DNA of 64,000 nt from Apoderus coryli (Eukaryota; Arthropoda; Insecta; Coleoptera; Attelabidae). The notes beneath the pieces are model-generated. The model worked only from the letters and a program-made list of their open reading frames with translations, made no database searches and was not told where the DNA came from. Of the stretch, positions 1 to 11,469 are shown one piece after another. Both the position numbers and the translations under genes were made by a program. Location: positions 13,351,651 to 13,415,650 of the forward strand of contig OU452203.1 of assembly GCA_911728435.2 (NCBI GenBank), read 5' to 3'. Each line of letters opens with the position of its first letter. Within the stretch, counting starts at the first letter, position 1.

Positions 1-639
1 TGGTTTGTCCTTTTGTTATTGGTTTGTATGACTCTTTATTTTTGTTTCTTATTTTCATTTTTGATTATTGGTTGGAAGTATTCAGTTTGGTCAATTGATT
101 TGGAAATTATTATATTTTTTGTATTTAAGATTGGATGAAAAATTGTAATGTTCCGCACGCTTGAGGTAAAGATATCTACACACAAACCATATACAGTGGT
201 TTTTCATTTATTTCCAGGTGCTATTTAGCAATATTATACAAGTAATATGTATTTGTTTACCATGTAAATTTTTTTTTTTTGGAAATAAATTATTATTATT
301 ATTTACAACTATAAATTAAATTATATTGCAAAATAAGGTTCTTTTTTACCAGCTTAACAATGGTGGTATAACTGCAAACCAATCTCAAATCTTCTGGAGG
401 GATATTAGAGCATTTAGGCTAGACATTGTTTTAACCGAGTGCAACTGGCTAGTTTTCTCCGAAGATAAATAGGATACACTACAACTGTTGCTGGCTGCAC
501 CTAGTTCTAGCCGCCTAAGCTAGATTTAAGCTCACTTCGGCTTTTAGCCGTAATATAATATATACAAATTTTTGCTGCTTTACTTTGAAGGTATTTTTTT
601 AAGAAATTTACAAGGAGGTCTTTTTAATTCCGTGGAATG
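1..639. other. AT-rich intergenic DNA with a LINE-like 3' tail
   Basis: I see no gene here. At 263-304 a T-rich run is followed by a short TTA repeat after an AATAAA-like sequence. That is the usual look of a jockey-type non-LTR element's 3' end. No coding part of such an element is visible upstream, so this is a weak call. Confidence 0.3.
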
Positions 640-1130
640 ATGGAGATGAAAGTTAGTGGTTGAGATATTTTTAGTCGCGACATGTTCTAGGACTCCTAAG
701 TAGTATAAATACCAAGTCTTGTCTTATTTGGGTCATTAATCTTTGAACTATCGTGGATTAAACAACTCAAGCGGGAAGAAAATGCAAGGAAGGTCTGTCC
801 AAACGATTATGGAAGATATGTCATCGGTCTTGCTCAGGAAAAACAAGTGCAAGAAGGATGCCGAGAATTCTCACGATACCACAAAACCTACATCGCGTAG
901 AATCTTCTCGTGCGTTTTTAGACCTCTGTATTGAAGATACGTATGGCGTTCTGGCGTGGATTGTTACTGGAGACGAAAATGGAGTTCATCGTTAAGAACC
1001 TGAGTCCAATCAACACTCCCTGCAATAGCACATTACAACCCAAGAAGTTTAGGGTTCCTACACAGTCAGCCGGAAAATTCAGGCGACCATCTACTAGGAA
1101 GAAAAAGGTGTTTCTATAACTTCTATATGT
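640..1130 (+). pseudogene. mariner transposase relic (5' end and first catalytic region)
   Basis: This is a decayed Tc1/mariner transposase of the mariner type with an HTH_48-like N-terminus. In frame I read LDLCIED and then IVTGDE (about 959-977), the motif that carries the first catalytic aspartate. The usual H-x-P-ES segment follows in broken form (VHR, EPESNQ), then PKKFRV and an SAG-K stretch. Stops and frameshifts separate these blocks, so it cannot make a working enzyme. The 5' leader (about 650-770) is shared with copies at 48.15 kb and, on the other strand, at 8.2-8.45 kb, so three members of one family lie in this window. Confidence 0.6.
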
Positions 1131-1793
1131 TTGAAAAAAAATGCAATTAATTTTTCAATGGAATCCAGCCTGGTGTGAAAATTCAAGTTTCAAACCGTTT
1201 GCAATTAGAGCGGTTGTTAGAAACAAATAACCGGCCAGAGTGATATTCTAAGAGTTCTATTTTTTTTAATTCTGACTCAATAAAAGTTTGAAACTGCGAC
1301 ACTACCTCTCCAACTTGCTGTCATCGGGATTTTTCTCTTCGCCATTCTTCTGAATCTGGTATTTGATTTGTTTCATTATACAGGGTGGTCCAGTTTCGAA
1401 AGCGAAAACCACAAAATAATATCATTTCGTATTATAAACTGAGTGTCAAAGTTTCTATGAAAAATTTTAAATTTATTTTTAAAACTACTTTATATATTTA
1501 AATGAAAGTTGACGTGTTTAGATATGTAATTTAAATACAACTTTTTACGTAAAAATTATTACTTTACTTGCACCAGTGGCGTGCGTACGGACATATCTTC
1601 CCACAATTTTAATGACAAATATGGTACGTCACTGATTTTTGTAGAAGCAAAAATTATTTCTAGAATCCTTGTTCAATTTACAACAAAAAAGGCTCTTTGT
1701 TTTTTTTTCGTTTGACACAAAGTTTGCAAGTAAACAATTAAAATACCTACTGATTTCTGAAAAAAATAACGACAGCGAAAATAAGAAATTTAA
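1131..1793. other. Non-coding; contains a transposon terminal sequence at 1379
   Basis: No gene is visible. At 1379-1412 there is ACAGGGTGGTCCAGTTTCG, which resembles Tc1/mariner terminal repeats. Nearly the same sequence occurs inverted at about 54825-54858. Here it would be the 3' end of the minus-strand transposase relic that begins at 1794. Confidence 0.45.
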
Positions 1794-2290
1794 TTAGTGC
1801 CTTTCAACAACAATAACAAAATGTAATCCACCCACCTCAATACATTTTCGACATCTTCTCACTAACGCAGATACTTCATACGAATTTCGCCGCATATCAT
1901 TGCAGGCTTTCTGAATTCTTAATTCGGGATTAGCATAGACTTTGTCTTTAATAGTGCACCAAACGTAAAAGTCTAGCAGATTAGGCTTGGTTGGCTAGGC
2001 CACTGGTCCAATAGCATTAACCACGTTAATATTACAGCTTGTTATATCCAAATCTCGTGCGTTAAATTAATGGGTACATCCTCTAGGTTGTCCAGCAGAT
2101 TATTGTTAAGAAACTCAAAAAACGAGTTCCGAGTTCAACCTTGGGAGTAGGAAATGTAGACCACAAACATTACCACCATCAATAACGGCCAACCAAACAG
2201 TTACGGAAAATTAATTTTGAAATGATCTTGGCCGAATATCTCAAGGAATCTGATGTGCCCAAATATGGATATTATGCTAATTGTTATTAT
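1794..2290 (-). pseudogene. Tc1/mariner-type transposase relic, C-terminal half
   Basis: Read on the minus strand, this carries the second half of an insect Tc1/mariner-type transposase of the group with a DUF4817-like N-terminus. Recognisable blocks in order are NIHIWA (family: N-H-W-A-NPH), VWLAVIDG (family: VWAGIIGD), FLNNNLLDNLEDVPIN, GPVA-stop-P, LLDFYVWCTIKDKVY (family: LDFFLWGxxKxxVY) and a final RRCRKCIEVGGLHF. The catalytic SPD is replaced by KPN, and several stops and shifts break the frame, so the element is dead. The stop after ERH at 1794 fits a natural C-terminus. The N-terminal half is not visible upstream. Confidence 0.65.
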
Positions 2291-2429
2291 TGACAACGCA
2301 AATATGAACCAAATTTTATAAAAATGTATGCAGTTACCAACAAACTTAAATAGTCAAGATGATGGTTATAAGCGAAGAAAGACAAAGAAACGAAAGAAAA
2401 ATTAACATCACGACCTTCTCAAGGGTTTC

Positions 2430-2680
2430 GAGTTCCTCCATGGTCTTGCTTAGTCGTAGTCGCACCATCAAGGCATGGCCCATTCTGACAATGTTGTACA
2501 ACGCGAGTTATACGTAGGTATAAAGAGCCTGCGGTATGCCCCCCTTCGGGGACCCCTCCTCACTTGCAGACGATCCCACAACTCGGCCTAATATCGTTGT
2601 CGAATAAAATGGTATAAGAGGGTCGCGCGGGGGCTTTATACCCGTCGCCGAGATGCACGCCGTGTTCTGTGTTGTTTGTT
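2430..2680. promoter_or_regulatory. GC-rich island with opposed TATA-like boxes
   Basis: This stretch is far richer in GC than its surroundings. It contains a CCCC-TTC-GGGG hairpin near 2540-2552. GGTATAAG near 2611 and CTTTATACC near 2634 form an imperfect inverted pair around a GC-rich core, so TATA-like boxes face both ways. A TATATA also lies near 2693. It could be a promoter region of a host gene or of a retroelement LTR, but no associated coding sequence is recognised on either side. Confidence 0.25.
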
Positions 2681-3659
2681 GCATCGCGTTGCATATATAG
2701 ACGAAAAAAAATTTTTTGGTGCTCCTGGCCTATGCTACATCTGCACCAATTGTCTTATTTCCATATCATGTTAATCTTATTGCAACTGTTTTTTTTTTAT
2801 TACAGCCTGCTCATGATTCAGGTGGTTAACGTACTAGTAAATGATCAACAAATACATCTGAATTAAAAAACAAATATATAAATATACAGTTTTAATTCAG
2901 CTCTTTGGAAAACCCTTGGAAACAAAATTGCGAAATATTTAACAGAACACACATTTATGAAACCAAAATTTTGATATTGCGCTCATGTCTTTAGTTTTTT
3001 AGCAGGATAATTTAATATGTTTACTCATTCACTCAAAATCATCCACCGCGAATCAGTAAGTCTCTTCAACCTGCCATTAAAGTCTACAGTGTATCCCTTA
3101 CAGCGTTTCGCTCCACAACAAGGTTCGTTATAGCGACGGAATTTACAGTGCTTTATGTACAGCTATCCAGCACCGTGGTCCGATCAGCCTAAGTATTCCA
3201 TATCTCTGCAGGGAGATTTGTTTGGTCTTGCCAGGCCGACACTAATAGAAAGCGCACTGTTAGTCGTATGCACAGAGGGGCTACCCTTCTTCCGCTGTTT
3301 CAGTATTCCACTATTAGTCTTACACATTTCACGACCTTTCAATCAGGTGAAGGTGCTTGGAATCGTTGGAACTTTAACAAAAATTAACTTCAACGGGATG
3401 CTGTTGAAGGTAATTATCCTCTCGTATAATTTTGCTCACAGGAAAGGTTCAAATTAGATCTAGGGATGGCCTGTAACCATTTCGGTTTTAAATTATCACC
3501 TTTCGGAAAAACCAAGAATCAGAAATAAATACATCAGGTACTTACCTAAAAATCCAGTTGAATTTATTGATAATAATAATTCTTAAATATGCATACAAAC
3601 CCTCGTACAAATGACACATAGTTAGGTACACGACAAACACTATGCCGCAGCTTATACCA
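2681..3659. other. No recognisable gene
   Basis: AT-rich DNA with one 100-codon open frame at 3155-3457 that has no recognisable motif. I see nothing here that I can assign. Confidence 0.4.
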
Positions 3660-4290
3660 CAAATGCAAACATTAGTGATAATAACGATATTTCAATAATA
3701 ATCACAATAGTAATAACAATAATAAACAACAATAATGATAAGTAATAATAGCAATAACCACATACAGAATATGAAAAACACTAGACCTATACATATTCAC
3801 GAAAGACACACCCGCACACTTGCACCAATCAAATCATGACTGGATTGAGCTAATTATCCTTGCAACAGAGTCAAAGTACAGCAAACCGAACTCAGAACAG
3901 TGCATGTTAAAAGTTGAACAAATAAAACAAATAGGACTCTGACGCAGGAGATTGGTTCTTGGAATATCAGTATAAAATGGCCGTCCTTGCGTAGTCGCCA
4001 ACCTCGGCACCCACATATTTATATTGCCGACCAGGCAAATAAAATCCAAATGGCCGTGCAATAGGTTAAACAAAAATTTCACTCCCGGAATTTGTCTTCG
4101 AGTACCAGGGACCGGATAAGCACCATCCCTCCTAAAGGCAAGATATTTTACAAACCGTCGATGTATAGATTCAATTGCACAAGTGTGACGCAGATATAGG
4201 GGGTTCCAAATCAGCGTAGGTACTCCTACTTCTGATAATGAAACCAAGTATCCTAGATGACGTCTTAACAACATCGTCGATATGTTAAGA
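3660..4290 (-). mobile_element. Jockey-like non-LTR retrotransposon, 5'-truncated (end of RT ORF plus tail)
   Basis: The minus strand has an open frame of about 146 codons (4274 to 3834) matching the C-terminus of a jockey/CR1-type reverse transcriptase ORF. The telling blocks are LIWNPLYLRH (family: PVWSPYY), SIHRRFVKYLAF (family: VQRRFLKFLAFK), DGAYP, FLFNLLHGHLD, INMWVPR and an RTN-x-x-x-SPI-x-x-ICSTFN ending. These lie downstream of the RT catalytic domain, and the 5' part is missing, as is usual for LINE insertions. A TTA/TTG-rich stretch at 3660-3790 fits the 3' tail. The frame is intact over this segment, so the insertion is younger than most relics here, but it lacks the catalytic region. 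Confidence 0.7.
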
Positions 4291-5739
4291 GAACCTGAAT
4301 TCTCAATCCCTGATATGGTCGTATCAACTTAGACGAAATGTAGACGATACATTTATACACACTTATCCTTACTAGTTATATAAAAAACTATTTTAATTAA
4401 GCATATGTAACGTCACATCCATTTTTGTAGGTATTTAAATTTAAAAAACAAGTATTAACATAAATAAAACATCAAAACATTCAAGAGTGAGGTTAAAAAG
4501 TTGACCTCAGCTTGAACGACCAAAGTCAGGCGTTCAAGTTCACCGAGAGTTCACAATCAAAAACAGCAATGAACAACGCATTTTCTCGGCTAAACCGAAG
4601 ATCAAGGTGAACTTCGGGTGAATGCTCATTGTACAACCGGGCCATAATCGCCATATACAATTGATCAGGCCGCACTTTATCGCTGTGGTACTTTGCGTGA
4701 AACTTGGAAATATTGGCTCTCATAACTCTGTTTATTACGTACGTTCGCGTAAGTTGGCGATTATTTAAGTATTTAATTTCTAAAATATATAGCGTCTATC
4801 CTAAAGAGGATTTGAGCTTTGAACTTTGTCATTAGAGTCGAATGACTTTTTCTTTTTGTCGCAAGCTGATTCGTAGTGATGTAGATTGTCAATTAAGTTA
4901 TTATGTTTTAAAATCTGGTATGGACTACAGAGTCAGCAATTTATACCATGTGGTTTGTATTACTTATTGATTTCAATGAATTAGTATTACTACCATTATT
5001 AGAGTTGTTGATAATTCTGAAATTTCGTTTTGCATTTTGTTTAACTAAGTTTTTATTTTATTTTATTTAAATCTCAATTAATGTGTTCCTGTAAATGAGG
5101 AGACGGTGGTGTAGTAACCATTTATTTATTTAAAATATTATTTTTGGAAATATGACATTCTACGAGCAGTTACACATGATCTCATTACAAATGCCAAGCG
5201 GATACTTTAGTTTCGATCGATTGAGTTCTTGTCACATTGAAATATTTTTATAATAATTAACACTGCTTCAATATTTTATTTATTAATAATAACTGCGAGT
5301 TTCAAATTGTAGGAAACATTTATTAAAGTAGTAGTACTCAAATGGTTGAATCAAGGCAAGATAAAGTTCATATGATTCTAACCAGTGGTTATTAAATTTA
5401 CCTCAATTATAAAAAAACTGGCATTTTGACAAGAGTTACACGATTTCAATTATATTTTCAGCTTGGCATAGGTAGGTAGTGATACTTTAGGTAACGAAGA
5501 TGCACATATTTTTATAAATTATAGTTTGATTGGGATATTGATTTCACTCTATAAACTATATATAAAAATATTTATTAAAACTACTACAATCCAACTAGAA
5601 ATACGAACTCGGCTAATTTAATTTGGAAAAAAGTGGTAAAATTCGAAACATACTTGAATAACATTAAATATTGAATGTTTAAATAGGTCAGGTTATATAA
5701 TACAAAATGACCATATAATAGTTACTTATGATAATATAA
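4291..5739. other. No recognisable gene
   Basis: AT-rich DNA. A 65-codon minus-strand frame at 4526-4723 was inspected and not recognised. Nothing else is assignable. Confidence 0.4.
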
Positions 5740-6222
5740 TCCTCGAAGCAATAGTTCAACCTTAAAAATATGTGGCCTGGCCAGTAATATTATTGTTTTC
5801 TAGTAATATAAGCCTAGAATCGAATATATCGATACATTTATTGCATCTCTTATTAATTCAGGAAATAATATATCGATACATTTCTTGCGTCTCTATCATC
5901 CGCATCCGCGTCAAATTAAATGTATCCGTTAGGTCTGCAGTTTTGTTTACAATAACATTCGTCACGTCAAATACTAATATTATATCATTTTTTCATATAG
6001 TTCGCACAATTGTTTGGCTTCGTGGCATATATCAAAATGTTTGAAATTTCCCAAGCTATATCGAACCGTAAATTCATATCTTGACAGTGTATAATAATTT
6101 ATGAAATATCTGTTAAAAAGAATTTTAATAAATATCTCAGGTAACAATATGTGCAGACCCGCTACAATTTCAATAATAATATAACTCATCAATTTATACA
6201 TGAAATATAACTCAAGAATCAT
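5740..6222 (-). repeat. Dispersed repeat, body segment (copy 1)
   Basis: This segment is closely similar to 50073-51200 (interrupted there by a LINE) and to 58760-59060. Shared landmarks are GTTAGGTCTGCAGTTTTGTT, the phrase around TTTGGCTTCGTGGCATATAT, and a final GTAACAATATGTGCAGAC. The orientation is set by the antisense tRNA-like segment that adjoins the other two copies. That segment is absent here, so this copy is truncated at about 6222. Confidence 0.7.
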
Positions 6223-6298
6223 CTTTTACCCCAAAACTATACAGTTTTATTTATGTACAAATTGTACATGGACCATTTACTAATATAGTATTGGTAGG

Positions 6299-6374
6299 TT
6301 AACTTTTGCTACGGTCGTCACAAATTCTATTACATATCTCCGTGTGTAATTGATACCACCGTAGCAAAAGTTAA
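6299..6374. repeat. 16-bp perfect hairpin
   Basis: TTAACTTTTGCTACGG at 6299-6314 is exactly complementary to CCGTAGCAAAAGTTAA at 6359-6374, leaving a 44-nt loop. It looks like a minimal foldback or MITE relic. No coding sequence lies inside it. Confidence 0.7.
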
Positions 6375-7904
6375 TGTAGCATCATTGTATTAATAAATAG
6401 TCACATGTATTAACCAGCAAAAATCAATTTACGATCATTCTAAAAATCTTTGAGGATTTGATTATTTAAAAAAGAAAACTTTCTTAAAGTAAGATTTTAA
6501 GGTTACTGGGGAGTTGGGTTGGATTGTAGGTTATTGGCGAGTGCATTTTTAACACGTTTGTAGAAAAACATATTTATGTATTTATTATTATACAAGTTGT
6601 AGTTTTCAACTTCAACAATGGCTAATCAAATATTCCACAGAGGAAATTAAACAGGGCACCACTGATTCTTCCATTTGTTAATAAAAAAAAAACATAAAAG
6701 TCGTTAGGATAGGGGTTATTGGTGCAGATGAACTATTTTTGTTTTGTTAAATTTCATGGGTCCAAATGGATGATCGTCGGATTTCGTGATGTGCCGTAGG
6801 GTTGGTGACTTACACATATTACTGACTGGTATTAATTTATGAACAGTGGCGTTTCCAGAAAATAAAAACAATCCAATAATTTGTACGTATTATCTTAATA
6901 TGTGTTTATTTTACGCGGCTTTTAAATAATCCTAATGTTGCAAAACGTGTTTGCCTATATACGTGTACCAGAATCGTGATTGCAAACGTGCTAAAAACAA
7001 ATCTCTACATTGTGTGTGTCTCATAAATATACACAAAATGTGCGTGTCGCCTTGTCCTTGTTCGTCCAGAGTGAAAGAATGAGAGATGTCGTCGGGACGC
7101 CGCATGCGACGCCTATCCTATTTTTAGGCATACTCAGGGGGCAGTGAACATGCTGCCTTCGTGGCCGTCGCGAGGTCGACATTCGCTCCAGGAATAACTG
7201 GGAATTGCATTTATCGTAATTATAAAATGCAAAAATGCATATTTCCCAATAATTTTCTTTAGCTAACCAGAAGAGTTGAAATCGAAACCAATTTACAAGA
7301 CTGATCCGTTTTCCATCGAGCATCTATGCACACGGCAGTGAGTACCCATTATTTTCTGCTTTCGAAATGTTCGTTTCATCGTCGCAATACCAATTTTTTT
7401 CTGGTATAGTTTCACGTGAAAATTAACATTCATGTTTGCTGGAAAACTTATTTTGGTTTCATTAGAAAATCTGGTCTTTCAGGATCTTGCGAGGTCTTCT
7501 TATGATGCGTTATTGGTGAAAATTCGACAAGTAACTTGTGTGTTTAGAATTGCATTGCGAAAAAATTCAACACAGTTGAAGTTTTTGTCTTCCATGTTGA
7601 AATGTTATTTTAAAACGGAGATATCAGCATTTGTGCAAAGCTCTTTGGATGAGGATACCAAATTTGAGTCGCGTAAAAATATACATCATATGATTTTTAG
7701 CTAGTTATACGCATCCCTCTGTGAAAGACAAAGCTTGCTGTAGAATGCCTCACATTATTTCTGATACGTAAGATTTTTTTGTTCTTGAAATTTTGGCTCA
7801 TATTTGAGCAATTGAATATGTCTATTCTCTGCCCATAAATTCAAATCTAAATCCAACTGCGAGGGGGAATTTTTAATTTCCAGAATAGAGGATAATGGTA
7901 GAAA
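6375..7904. other. No recognisable gene; locally GC-richer at 7050-7190
   Basis: Two open frames of 90-100 codons (7021-7323 minus; 7432-7704 plus) show no family motif. The 7050-7190 part is richer in CG than its surroundings and could belong to an unrecognised exon or promoter. I cannot assign a function. Confidence 0.35.
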
Positions 7905-8480
7905 ATAAAAATGCAATATTATTTTCCTTTTCCAATATATTCACCTCAAACTCCAAAACACTTTTTAGATCTATCAATTAATTTGTTTATACTCGTACCT
8001 TCATAAAAAAATGTTAAATCTTTCGCCGAAACTGCCTCCTTCAATTCGTCATCACTCGTAAATTCCTTAAAACAAATTCACAACACACACACACACACAA
8101 CAAATCGCTCGGGCCAGGTCGGGACTATATAGGGTGAGTGATTTATAATATCGAAGCCCACTTTGCTTAAAAAGCCCATGCCACTTGTAAACCATTATTT
8201 TTCCTGGTTATCTCTTCCATAATGGATGATACAGACTCTTCTTGCCTAGTCAGGAACTTTGTAAGGGCGCGGTGTTCTCTTTTCTCCATGTTTTTACTTT
8301 TCTTCGCGATTCATGCTTGATTGACAATAGTTCACAGATCAATTACCCAAATAAAATAAAACTTGATATTTATACCTACTAATGATGAGTCATACATACA
8401 TGTCAGGACTAAAAATATCTCCACCACTAACTTTCATCCTCACCATTTTGCGGAAATAAAAACGCCCCCTCATACCTTCT
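7905..8480 (-). mobile_element. Internally deleted mariner element
   Basis: On the minus strand, a leader shared with the mariner relics at 650 and 48150 runs into a start at 8289. The peptide begins MEKREHRALTKFLTRQEES, an HTH_48-type mariner N-terminus. The reading is soon lost, and the next recognisable block (about 8058 to 7920) is already the mariner C-terminus: SDDELKEAVS, FYEGTSINKLIDRSKKCF and GEYIGK. The catalytic middle is therefore missing, which makes this a deletion derivative. A CA microsatellite (8078-8099) sits near the deletion junction. Confidence 0.6.
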
Positions 8481-8744
8481 TGATCAGCTGCACGAAATGT
8501 CTAATTGTTCCGATTTTCTACTAAAAAGATCTTCCACCGGCCAAATCCGTTATTCAACAATTGATGTCTTAGTTAAACAGGGTGATCTTGCAATAAAGTC
8601 CTTCCGAAAGAGGATAATCGGGATCATCCTTAGACTCTTTCAACGCCCAGCAACCAACCAATCTCATATTATCTCTGTTATCGGTGCGATGCTGCCCAAA
8701 CCAACAATTCAGTGGAATCATATTTTTTCATGAGGCTAGAATCT

Positions 8745-9780
8745 TCAGTCTCCGGCTGCGGCCTTTGGCAGGTTGGAGACAACGTAGTCGCCTCAGCAGA
8801 TTATTGAATTTTATTATCAAAATTCATGCTCGGTTAAGAACGTGCACTTCTTCCATTTTATGGTCAATTTGGGCGACCTTCTGAAGCGGCTATTTGGAAT
8901 CTTGTGACTAAATTTCGCACCAAATTTACATTATTGTATATTAAACCACCAATACGCATACGTAGAGTGCGGACAGAGGGACATATCGCAGCTTTATCCG
9001 CCAGTGTTTTTGGTGACCGTGAATTATCGATTACTCCACTACGTGGAAAATTTTGCGGAAGGATTTGAGTGTCAAACCTTTTAAAATACCTGGTGCAAGA
9101 AATGAAGCCACACGACCGACCACATCGGCTAATTTTTGGTGACTGGGCGCTGGCAAAGTTGGATGAAGATCCACCTTTTTATCGGAAAATTGTGTTCAGC
9201 GGCGTAGCTCATTTCTGGTTGAATGGTTACGTCAACAAGCAAAATTGCCGTATTTATTGTGAAGAGCAGCCAGAAGCATTGCAAGAACTGCCAATACATC
9301 CTGAAAAATGCGTGGTTTGGTGTGGATTATTGGACCGTACTTTTTCAAAGACGACGAAAGCAGGAACGTTACTGTGAATGGCAAGCGCTACCGTGGTGAT
9401 TACACATTTTTTTGCCCAAAATGGAAGAGCTGCACTTGGCTCACATGTGGTTTCAGCAAGACGGGGCCACATGCCACATAATGGCCCAATTAAGAAGCGA
9501 GTTCGGTGAACACTTTATTTCAAGTTTGGGGCCGGTCAATTGACCGCCTAGATCGTGCGATTTAACGCCGTTAGATCATTTTTTGTGGGGCTATAGTAAG
9601 GCTCATGTTTATAGGGACAAGCCCGCAACGGTTGGCGCACTGAAAGCCAATATTGAAGAATTTATTCGTGAGATACCGGCCCATATGTTCGAGAGATTAT
9701 GCTAAAATTGGACCCAGCGTATGAACCATTTGAGGCGTAGCCGCGGTCAACATTTACATGAAATCATCTTTAAACATTGA
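8745..9780 (+). pseudogene. Tc1/mariner-type transposase (Tc3-like insect family), nearly full length, inactivated
   Basis: The family cuts and pastes DNA with a DDE/D catalytic core. In order I read IIEFYYQNSCSVKNVH (helix-turn-helix start, about 8800), RVRTEGHIAALSASV, TTWKILRKDL, EDPPFYRKIVFS, HFWLNGYVNKQNCRIY (about 9205-9260), HPEKCVVWCGL, MWFQQDGATCH (about 9447), PPRSCDLTPLDHFLWGY (about 9549) and an ending SRGQHLHEIIFKH followed by TGA at 9778-9780. The first catalytic acidic pair, normally FSDEAHFW, reads FSGVAHFW, so the enzyme would be dead even with frames repaired. Frameshifts near 9060 and 9330-9420, TGA in place of Trp near 9540 and TAA near 9700 confirm decay. Length is close to that of intact relatives. 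Confidence 0.85.
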
Positions 9781-10153
9781 ATTATATATATCGTTCTATC
9801 GACTCAAATAAAGATTTCATACAGTTATCTAAATTTTTTGTGTTTTTTTTTTTTAAATCAAATCCGAAAGTTCTTAAAAAATCACCTGTTATTTCAAATT
9901 TTCATATATTAAAAGTTTGTGTTTCCACAGCCTTTTTAAGACAAAGATTAACCTATTTATGCACCAAATTAAAAGATAATATTCCTTAAAATTCAGCAGA
10001 TTATCCTATTCCTTGTTATTTAATTAATAGAATAAAACAGCGTAAATCAGACTAGTACCAGCTTTGACATTGCAAATTATTCAAATCATTTTATATTACG
10101 TAATTTCAAAGAAAGATTTTTAAATACAAACAACTTAGTTTTAAGTAGGTCTA
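9781..10153. other. No recognisable gene
   Basis: AT-rich flank of the transposase relic. Nothing assignable was seen. Confidence 0.4.
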
Positions 10154-10660
10154 TCATTGAAAAACAGATGATTTCCATGCATCAGTTGGTCCTTTGATTT
10201 TCCTTAGAGTTAAAGTATAAATATATTTGTTGTACCCCTCCAAGGACCAAATCCTGTGTGCACCATTGTCTTTAACTAAAATCTTTTTAGTACCAGAAGG
10301 TCTAAATTCATGACCATTACCACAAACGTTGTAGTCAGTTATTTGAGCTTTTCACAAAGAAAACTCTTGATTTGTATAATTTATATATTTTAGCAATATC
10401 GCTTTTTATAATAAACCAACTTTTATCTGAACATTTGCATGGACTTGTAAATTTACTAAAAATATAGCGTCCTGCGAAGAGACAACGTCTATTCTATCTA
10501 TAATACGACATAACAAAGAAGATAATTGGTCTAGAGTGCTATTCTCGGCCTCGGCTGCGTGCATGTGACGGCCCTCGCTTTTCTCCGGGCCTGTCAAATG
10601 CCTTGTGATTAATCGCATTGAGTGCCTTGCCTTGCCACATGGTCGCGAGATTGAGATACA
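10154..10660 (-). CDS. Unidentified candidate coding piece, possibly two exons with a 69-bp intron
   Basis: I do not recognise this. On the minus strand a 64-codon open stretch ends in TGA at 10154-10156 and reads like a folded domain rather than random AT-rich translation (for example CGNGHEFRPSGTKKILV, IWSLEGYNKYIYTLTLRKI and GPTDAWKSSVFQ). It starts directly after an AG at 10348-10349. The upstream minus-strand frame ends just beyond a GTTTAT at 10416. Removing 10348-10416 (69 nt, GT...AG, with a TGCTAA branch-like motif) joins the two frames in phase. The upstream part is less convincing and its start is undefined. It could be the end of a host gene, a transposon exon or chance. Confidence 0.25.
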
Positions 10661-11125
10661 AGTTCCATTATGAATTATTGCTATTATATTGTAATTTAAG
10701 AAGCAACAATTGTCGTTTTTAGTTGAATTTGGTAGAATAATGTTCCAATATATTTTTAAACACGTGAGTTTGATTAACAGCACGCCATTGTTATTCAACA
10801 TGCAAGTTGGGATAGCCGACGCCTTCGTTCACCTTATTTTTTTTAGCTTAAAATCGTCTGTACTAAACGCCAAGGTCATACCTACTCAGAAGGTATAATT
10901 ATTAACTCATATATTGCGTATTTATAATATAGACAAGCCTAATTGCAAGATTTTTTTTTTTAGAAATAAGTGCGTGTTTCGAGTCATTTTAGACGCAAAT
11001 GGCTGTATAGAACAGCTCCAATTGAACCAATATATTTTTCCAACTCTCAAATCCTCCCGAAATCAGTCTGCAATCGATGCCCGATTCCTGCCTAACAATC
11101 TTAGACAACTCATCGGGAAGGGAAT
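10661..11125. other. No recognisable gene
   Basis: Overlapping small frames on both strands without motifs. The 3' untranslated part of the minus-strand LINE relic that starts at 11126 may extend into here. Confidence 0.35.
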
Positions 11126-11389
11126 TCAACCTAAAGAGATTCTCCATGATAGTATTTTTGCGAACAGTGCCATACTTTCGCGTCTGTGTTCAGTGGTCTC
11201 TGTTGATTCCTCGCAAACATGACATTTAGTTTCCTCACTTGGGCCAATCTTGGGCCTGTCTTGTCTACAGTATTCCGTAAAGAAGGCTTGTACAAAAACC
11301 TTAAAATTTAGGTAAAAATAATGAGTGGACTGAAGAAGTAAGGTTGAATGTATTGACTTCATAATTAAAACACTGTAGGTATGTGTCAC
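11126..11389 (-). pseudogene. Possible non-LTR retrotransposon ORF2 C-terminus (CCHC-like knuckle)
   Basis: The minus-strand frame contains CHVCEESTETTEH-x-x-ESMALFAKI. It resembles the C-terminal C-x2-C...H...C knuckle that follows RNase H in R1/I/jockey-type LINEs (family form: C-x-x-C-x-E-x-E-T-x-EH-x-x-x-x-C-P). The last cysteine of the motif is not preserved. It lies 100 bp from, and opposite in strand to, the RNase H relic at 11470, so two insertions abut here. Confidence 0.35.
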
Positions 11390-11469
11390 TTGGTTTTTGT
11401 TTTAAAAATGCTCGTTGCCTCAGGATATCTATTACCAAATATACCTATCGCATGTTTTTGACAGAACTT

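Noticed and set aside
3155..3457. 100-codon plus-strand frame
   Set aside because: No recognisable domain, and no splice or start context that singles it out.
4526..4723. 65-codon minus-strand frame with fairly balanced composition
   Set aside because: Looks partly coding but I found no family motif and no neighbouring exon, so I do not report it as a gene.
7021..7323. 100-codon minus-strand frame in a locally GC-richer patch
   Set aside because: No motif; the frame may be open only because of local composition.
8078..8099. CA microsatellite as a regulatory element
   Set aside because: An ordinary short dinucleotide repeat inside a mariner relic.
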